Shown piece after piece: positions 59,292 through 64,000 of a DNA stretch of 64,000 nt. The stretch lies in the NCBI RefSeq assembly GCF_004337505.1, contig NZ_SJZI01000002.1, positions 1-64,000 on the forward strand, read 5' to 3'. The stretch comes from Flaviaestuariibacter flavus (GTDB taxonomy: Bacteria; Bacteroidota; Bacteroidia; Chitinophagales; Chitinophagaceae). The stretch's first letter is position 1, and the number at the start of each line of letters is the position of its first letter. A program made the translations under genes and the position numbers. Under the pieces are notes generated by a model. It was not told the origin of the DNA, did no database searches, and was given only the letters and a program-made list of their open reading frames with translations.

Positions 59292-60797
59292 TTACGGGTA
59301 GAGCTGCCGGAATGCCGCACCGAGCCGGGCCACCAGGTCGCCCGGGAGCAGTGACTCATAAGACTGGCGCTCTACGGCAAGGTCACCGGCCTTGCCGTGC
59401 AGCCACACGCCAACAAGGGCCGCGTCTTCGGCACCATAACCCTGCGCGAGCAGGGCCGTGAGCAGGCCGGTGAGTACGTCGCCGGAGCCGCCTTTTGCCA
59501 TGCCGGCATTGCCGGTGGTATTGAAATAGCCGGAGCCAGTAGGTGAAGCGATAAAGGTGTGGTGTCCTTTAAGAAGCACTACCGATTGCAGGCGCTCCGC
59601 TGCCGCGAGCGCCGTTTCTATCCTGTCAAAATCGGAGTCATGCGCGCCGAACAGCCGGTCAAATTCTTTCGGGTGCGGCGTGAGGATGGAGCCAGCGGGC
59701 AGCAGCGACATAAGTGATTCGTCCTTCGCCAGCAGGTTCAAGGCATCCGCGTCGAGCACAAACGGCACCTGAAATTTTGCCAGGCAGGAGCGCAGCATTG
59801 CTGCCGTTTGCGTGCTGGTACCGATGCCGGGGCCGATGCCGGCGCAATTGTAACGGCTGGTTTCCCCGGGAAGGGTGGTCAGTCGGGTCTCGTCCGGGTC
59901 GGGCAGTGCCATGGCCTCCGGAAGTGCAGTTTGCAGGATGCCGACGCCGCAGCGCGGCACGTGGCAGGAGAGGAGTCCCGCGCCCCCGCGGAGGCAGGCA
60001 GTGGCCGCCATGAGCGCGGCACCCATTTTCCCGAGGGAGCCAGCCGCCAGGTACGCATGACCGAAGTTGCCCTTGTGGGCAAAGCGGTTTCGGGGGCGGA
60101 AGCGGGATTTTACCAGGGTGGCGGTTGCCAGCTGGAAGCGTGTTTCGGTGGCGGATTCGAAAGCAGGGGAAAGGCCTATGTCCAGAATATGGACTTCTCC
60201 GGTAAAGGGCGCGTTCTCCTGGAGCAGCAATCCCAGTTTGGGCGCGGCGAAGGTCAGCGTGTGTGTGGCCAGTAGCACCGGGTTACCGACGGCGCTACGA
60301 TCGGCAAACAGCCCGCTGGGAAGATCGATTGCAACGCGTGTGTTCGGAAGGCCGTTAAGGTGTTCCACCAGCCTTGCGGCATGGCCGCTGAGTGGTGTAT
60401 TCAGCCCCGTACCGAATAGCGCGTCCACCACGACGGCTCCCGCTGGCACATCCGGGATCGCATCGCCCGCCGCCAGCAAAAAGATCGCGCCGGAGGCGGC
60501 CTGCAGGCGCTTCAGGTTTTCCAGAAAATCGGGTGAGCCCTGACGCCGGCTTTCGAGAATGACCACCCCGGCACGCCGGCCGGCGGCCAGCAGCATCCGC
60601 GCGATGGCCAGCCCGTCTCCGCCATTGTTACCCATGCCGCAAAAAACCATGAAACCGGTTTCCTGCCCGAAATGAGCGAGCAGCCAATCGGCGCAGCGCC
60701 CGGCGGCCCGCTCCATGAGGTCGATCGACAATACGGGCTCATGGCGGATGGTGTACGCATCCCAGGCACGCATCTGTTCGGCCGAGAAAATCTTCAT
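59292..60797 (-). CDS. nnr: Bifunctional NAD(P)H-hydrate epimerase / ADP-dependent hydrate dehydratase
   Basis: 501 residues. The N-terminal YjeF_N epimerase domain (about 1-215) has CGMGNNGGDGLAIARML. The C-terminal ribokinase-like dehydratase domain (about 220-500) has RGGAGLLSCHVPR and GMAKGGSGDVLTGLLTALL. It repairs damaged NAD(P)H in the cytoplasm. The start MKIFSAEQMRAWDAY is canonical. It converges with the Gmad2 gene with only about 20 bp between. Confidence 0.97.
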   Translation of the reverse strand: MKIFSAEQMRAWDAYTIRHEPVLSIDLMERAAGRCADWLLAHFGQETGFMVFCGMGNNGGDGLAIARMLLAAGRRAGVVILESRRQGSPDFLENLKRLQAASGAIFLLAAGDAIPDVPAGAVVVDALFGTGLNTPLSGHAARLVEHLNGLPNTRVAIDLPSGLFADRSAVGNPVLLATHTLTFAAPKLGLLLQENAPFTGEVHILDIGLSPAFESATETRFQLATATLVKSRFRPRNRFAHKGNFGHAYLAAGSLGKMGAALMAATACLRGGAGLLSCHVPRCGVGILQTALPEAMALPDPDETRLTTLPGETSRYNCAGIGPGIGTSTQTAAMLRSCLAKFQVPFVLDADALNLLAKDESLMSLLPAGSILTPHPKEFDRLFGAHDSDFDRIETALAAAERLQSVVLLKGHHTFIASPTGSGYFNTTGNAGMAKGGSGDVLTGLLTALLAQGYGAEDAALVGVWLHGKAGDLAVERQSYESLLPGDLVARLGAAFRQLYP

Positions 60798-60809
60798 CAG
60801 CTAAAGCTA

Positions 60810-60935
60810 GGGAGAACAAGAGAAAAAGAGAGCGAGAGGAAAGAGACCGAGAGGAAAAGAAAACAAGAAATTGATTCAGCACAAGCCATCTCCTTTCTTG
60901 TTCTCAGCTTCTCTTTTTCTCGCGTTCCCACGTTC
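60810..60935. repeat. Imperfect inverted repeat of GAGAAC/GTTCTC words
   Basis: The left arm (about 60810-60868) is a degenerate run of GAGAACAAG, AGAGAAAAAGAGAG and GAGAGG words. The right arm (about 60892-60935) is built from their complements (TTCTTGTTCTC, CTCTTTTTCTCG, CGTTCTCG). The register is roughly heptameric but less strict than elsewhere. It fills the gap between two minus-strand genes. Confidence 0.6.
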
Positions 60936-60938
60936 TCG

Positions 60939-62114
60939 TCACTCTTCGCCTTCCGGTTGTCGTCCGTCATAGTTGCCGAAGGCATTGTAAAGAGCGCGGG
61001 CGAAGGGATAAACCGCCGGGTTGAATTTATTCGACAGGATGATAATGGTACCCTGCTCGTGCACGAGGCGGGCGAAGGCCGAGTTGAAGCCGTGCCAGTG
61101 CCCGTTGTGGTAGATCACCTTTTTGTTGCCGGGTGCTGCAAGGAGGCGCCAGCCAAGGCCGTAGTTGTGCGTGCCCGCGCGCTCGTTGCTGGCGCCGGTG
61201 AATGCGGAGTCGGCCATGGCCTTGCTGATGACGAGGCCCTGGTACCAGGCCTGGTCCCATTGCAGGAGGTCGCGCGGGGTGCTGTAGATATTCTTGTCGC
61301 CATACGGACCATCGCTGAAATCGAGGTCCCAGGGCCGCCAGTAGCGATCGAAGGATTGATTGAAGCTCGAGTCGCTCACGGTTTTGATATAGGTATTCTT
61401 CATACCGAACCGGTCGAAGAAGTTCTCTTTCATGTATTGCGGAAAGGGCGTGCCGGTCACTTTTTCCACGATGGAGGCGAGCAGCACGAAGTTGGTGTTG
61501 CAGTAGTTGAATGCTGCGTTGGGCCGGTAGGCGCGCGGTACGTTCCAGGTGAGCAGGGAGTTGATCACATCGGCATTGGTGGCGGGGCGGCGGCGCTCCC
61601 AGCGCGTGTCGCGGTCCATGTAGTTGATATAGTTGGGCAGGCCGCTGCGATGGGTGAGCAGGGAGCGCACCGTTACCTCGGGGTAGGGAAAGCCCGGGAA
61701 GTATTTCGACACCAGATCATCAAGGCCGATCTTGCCTTTTTCCACCAGCTGCAAAACAGCAGCCGCCGTGAACGGCTTGGAGGTAGAGGCGATCTGCAGG
61801 GGCGTCTCCGATGTGAGCGTATCGCGTGTTTTGTAGTCGCGAAAGCCCTGGTAATACTCGTAAACGGGAACGCCGTTCTTGGCGATGAGGATGCCCCCGC
61901 TGAAGTTGCGCAGGAAGCCCGAGCGCTGCATGAACGCCGCGATTGCATCGTGGTAGCGCTGCTTTTCCGCGGCCGGCAGGTCACCCACGGGGCGCAGGCC
62001 CTGTTTTTCTACCGTATCCACGGCGGTGATCTTTACCTTTTCGGAAGAGCCGCCGCAGGCGCAAAGAATGGCGGTTGAGAGTGCAACGAAAGCGAGGCTT
62101 TTATATCGATTCAT
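60939..62114 (-). CDS. Serine beta-lactamase-like hydrolase, lipoprotein
   Basis: 391 residues from the ATG at 62114. The lipobox is LSTAILCAC. The class C-like motifs are STSK (in ASTSKPFTAAA, the nucleophilic Ser and Lys) and Tyr-x-Asn (YCNTN). The third motif region is YHNGHWHG. This group covers esterases and D-aminopeptidase-like enzymes, and beta-lactam hydrolysis cannot be assumed. It is expected in the periplasm or outer membrane. A longer upstream frame is rejected on the lipobox. Confidence 0.92.
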   Translation of the reverse strand: MNRYKSLAFVALSTAILCACGGSSEKVKITAVDTVEKQGLRPVGDLPAAEKQRYHDAIAAFMQRSGFLRNFSGGILIAKNGVPVYEYYQGFRDYKTRDTLTSETPLQIASTSKPFTAAAVLQLVEKGKIGLDDLVSKYFPGFPYPEVTVRSLLTHRSGLPNYINYMDRDTRWERRRPATNADVINSLLTWNVPRAYRPNAAFNYCNTNFVLLASIVEKVTGTPFPQYMKENFFDRFGMKNTYIKTVSDSSFNQSFDRYWRPWDLDFSDGPYGDKNIYSTPRDLLQWDQAWYQGLVISKAMADSAFTGASNERAGTHNYGLGWRLLAAPGNKKVIYHNGHWHGFNSAFARLVHEQGTIIILSNKFNPAVYPFARALYNAFGNYDGRQPEGEE

Positions 62115-62289
62115 CAGTGGCAACAGGAAAAGGGCGTAAAAATAAGCGGTATCCAAAAAGGTTCCCGAGGTTCTTCGCGATCTTAAGGTTTTAGGGTTAG
62201 GGGGCGCTCCGGGAAACAAACTAAGGATGGAACCGTCAACCCCGGAGCCCGACGAACCATCAGAACCCGAAGAACCTTTTATTTGCAAT

Positions 62290-63516
62290 ATGAATACCAG
62301 CTACCCCAAAGAAAAGATCAACATCCTGTTGCTGGAAAATGTAAGCGACGTGGCGGTAGCCAATTTCCGGCGCGCCGGCTATACCAATGTGCGCAAGCTC
62401 ACGCGCGCCCTGCCGGAAGAGGAATTGGTACAGGAGCTCCGGCAGTGCCACCTGCTGGGTATCCGCTCCAAAACGCAGCTCACGGAGCGCGCCCTCGATG
62501 CGGCGCGGCACCTGCACGCGGTGGGCGCCTTCTGCATCGGCGTCAACCAGGTAGACCTTCGGGCTGCCACCGACCGCGGCATAGCGGTATTCAATGCGCC
62601 GTACAGCAACACACGCTCCGTGGCCGAACTCGTCATTGGTGCGGCCATTATGCTCATCCGCCGGGTGCCCGATAAAAACCGCGCGGCGCATGAAGGGATC
62701 TGGCTGAAAGAAGCTGCCGGCGCCTTCGAATTGCGTGGTAAAACACTTGGCATCATCGGCTATGGAAATATCGGCTCCCAGGTGAGCGTGCTGGCCGAGG
62801 CACTCGGCATGAAGGTGCTTTTTTACGACATTGAAACGAAGCTCCCGCTCGGCAATGCCACCGACGCCCGCAGCCTGAAAGCCTTGCTGGGTGCCGCCGA
62901 CGTGGTGACGGTTCACGTGCCGGAAACCGACCAGACCCGGAACCTGATCAACAAGACCAACCTGAAGTGGTTCCGCGAGGGAGCCATCCTGATCAACTAC
63001 GCCCGCGGTGAGGTAATTGACCTGCCGGCACTGCGGAAGGCGCTCGAAAGCGGCGCCATCGGGGGCGCGGCGGTGGATGTGTTCCCGGTGGAGCCGGAGA
63101 AAAACGGCGACCGCTTCCAAACCCCGCTGCAGGGCCTGCCCAACGTGCTGCTCACGCCGCATATCGGCGGCTCTACGGAGGAAGCCCAGGTGAACATCGG
63201 CGAAGACGTAAGCAACAAGCTCCTGCAGTATCTCGAAAAAGGCATTTCACTGGGCTCCCACACCGTGCCGGCCCTGGCCCTCCCGCCGCAGGAAGGCGCC
63301 CATCGCATCCTCCACATCCACCGCAACCAGCCCGGCGTGCTCGGTGCCATCAACAGTGAGCTTTCCAAGGCGCGGATCAACATCGTGGGGCAGTATCTCA
63401 AGACCAACGAGCGGATCGGCTACGTAGTTGTTGACGTGGACAAGCAGCTTTCGGCCCGCGCGGCCGGACTGCTCAAGGAAGTACCGGGCACCGTCAAGGT
63501 GCGATTATTGTATTGA
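62290..63516 (+). CDS. serA: D-3-phosphoglycerate dehydrogenase
   Basis: 408 residues from the ATG at 62290 (MNTSYPKEKINILLLENVSD). NAD-binding motif TLGIIGYGNIGSQVS (about 155-170). Catalytic HIGGSTEEAQ lies near 300, and FPVEPEKNG nearby. A C-terminal ACT domain (about 335-408, HRNQPGVLGAINSELSKARI) mediates serine feedback. It oxidises 3-phosphoglycerate in serine synthesis, in the cytoplasm. An in-frame ATG at 62227 would add 21 Pro/Glu-rich residues that I judge non-native. Confidence 0.96.
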   Translation: MNTSYPKEKINILLLENVSDVAVANFRRAGYTNVRKLTRALPEEELVQELRQCHLLGIRSKTQLTERALDAARHLHAVGAFCIGVNQVDLRAATDRGIAVFNAPYSNTRSVAELVIGAAIMLIRRVPDKNRAAHEGIWLKEAAGAFELRGKTLGIIGYGNIGSQVSVLAEALGMKVLFYDIETKLPLGNATDARSLKALLGAADVVTVHVPETDQTRNLINKTNLKWFREGAILINYARGEVIDLPALRKALESGAIGGAAVDVFPVEPEKNGDRFQTPLQGLPNVLLTPHIGGSTEEAQVNIGEDVSNKLLQYLEKGISLGSHTVPALALPPQEGAHRILHIHRNQPGVLGAINSELSKARINIVGQYLKTNERIGYVVVDVDKQLSARAAGLLKEVPGTVKVRLLY

Positions 63517-63546
63517 TGCGGTTATCGTTGAACAACGGAACCGAAT

Positions 63547-64000
63547 ATGAAAGTAGTTATTGTAGGAGCGGGCTTTGGCGGACTGCGCCTTGCCCGGAAG
63601 CTGAACAACAAGGAAGGAATTGACGTACTGCTGATCGACAAGTTCAATTACCACCAGTTCCAGCCCCTGTTTTACCAGGTGGCTACGGCAGCACTGGATG
63701 CGAGCAATATTTCCTTCCCGCTGCGCAAGGCTTTTCATAAAAGCCGCAACGTGCGCATCCGGGTTGAGGAACTGAAGCAGGTGGTTCCTGCGGAAAAAAA
63801 GATCATCACCGAAAGCGAGGTCATCACCTATGATGTGCTGGTGCTGGCCCTCGGCGCCGATACCAATTTTTTCAACAACCAGAACGTCACCACCAACGCC
63901 TTCCCGATGAAGTCGACGGTGGAAGCGATCCAGCTGCGGCACCGGTTTATCCAGAATTTCGAGGACGCCGTGCGTGCCTCCAACCCCGAAGACCGGCAGC
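63547..64000 (+). CDS. NADH dehydrogenase, type II-like (partial, runs off the right edge)
   Basis: The ATG at 63547 opens MKVVIVGAGFGGLRLARKLN, the FAD-binding GxGxxG motif. KFNYHQFQPLFYQVATAALD and LVLALGADTNFF follow, both typical of single-subunit NDH-2 enzymes. About 151 codons are visible. NDH-2 passes electrons from NADH to quinone at the inner membrane without pumping. The C-terminal NADH-binding part lies outside the window. Confidence 0.93.
   Translation, partial: MKVVIVGAGFGGLRLARKLNNKEGIDVLLIDKFNYHQFQPLFYQVATAALDASNISFPLRKAFHKSRNVRIRVEELKQVVPAEKKIITESEVITYDVLVLALGADTNFFNNQNVTTNAFPMKSTVEAIQLRHRFIQNFEDAVRASNPEDRQ

Noticed and set aside
62227-62289. Upstream ATG for serA adding a Pro/Glu-rich tail
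   Set aside because: The added residues come from a degenerate repeat-like stretch and SerA proteins begin near the later ATG.

Overview
The window comes from a GC-rich member of the Bacteroidota, most likely the Chitinophagaceae. The evidence is a type IX secretion (T9SS) sorting domain, a gliding-motility-type C-terminal domain followed by a PorP/SprF protein, a BT_3928-type DoxX protein beside DUF1599, start regions without Shine-Dalgarno sequences, and -7 boxes of the Bacteroidota form TAnnTTTG. It reads as ordinary chromosome, with one truncated IS256-family transposase at the left edge. No tRNA, rRNA or CRISPR array was recognised by eye.

Layout. 1-0.6 kb: transposase end. 0.7-4.2 kb: UbiD-like decarboxylase, TraB/GumN protein, ndk. 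4.3-8.9 kb: a large secreted beta-helix protein with a T9SS signal. 9.0-14.9 kb: M48 protease, sugar O-acetyltransferase, M23 protein, NrnA-like DHH phosphoesterase, double FKBP lipoprotein, folP. 15.1-18.6 kb: DUF1599, DoxX, a lone DppB-type permease, a CBS protein. 18.6-25.9 kb: DUF721 and recF, then pdhA, a TPR membrane protein, ribH, a LutA-like protein, fasciclin, EVE, CPBP and VOC proteins. 26-30.7 kb: small secreted and disordered proteins, fRMsr, an S41 protease and a methyltransferase. 30.8-33.7 kb: prfB with its programmed +1 frameshift, then pruA. 33.9-36.1 kb: three outer-membrane beta-barrels. 36.2-39.6 kb: pyrR, pyrB, coaD, Nudix, pyrE. 39.7-47.4 kb: HMA-like protein, LEA-like lipoprotein, a long AT-rich spacer, then a giant PKD adhesin with PorP/SprF. 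47.6-53.8 kb: BlaR1/BlaI pair, sterol desaturase, DUF4142, membrane pyrophosphatase. 54-59.3 kb: VOC protein, a lipoprotein, and a tight operon of a trypsin-like protease, an 805-residue exported protein and a Gmad2 lipoprotein. 59.3-64 kb: nnr, a serine beta-lactamase-like lipoprotein, serA, and the start of an NDH-2 dehydrogenase.

Genes that work together: pyrR/pyrB/pyrE (pyrimidine supply and salvage control), blaI/blaR1-like (sensor and repressor), the PKD adhesin with PorP/SprF (surface display), and the 55.4-59.3 kb operon (function unknown).

The least expected signal lies between the genes. At least nine intergenic gaps carry short degenerate tandem arrays with a strict 7-bp or 8-bp period. 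The words differ from gap to gap, although three gaps share one word. The arrays often touch a stop or start codon. Other gaps hold dispersed palindromic repeats. A second candidate is the protease/805-residue/Gmad2 operon, whose central protein I cannot assign to a family.
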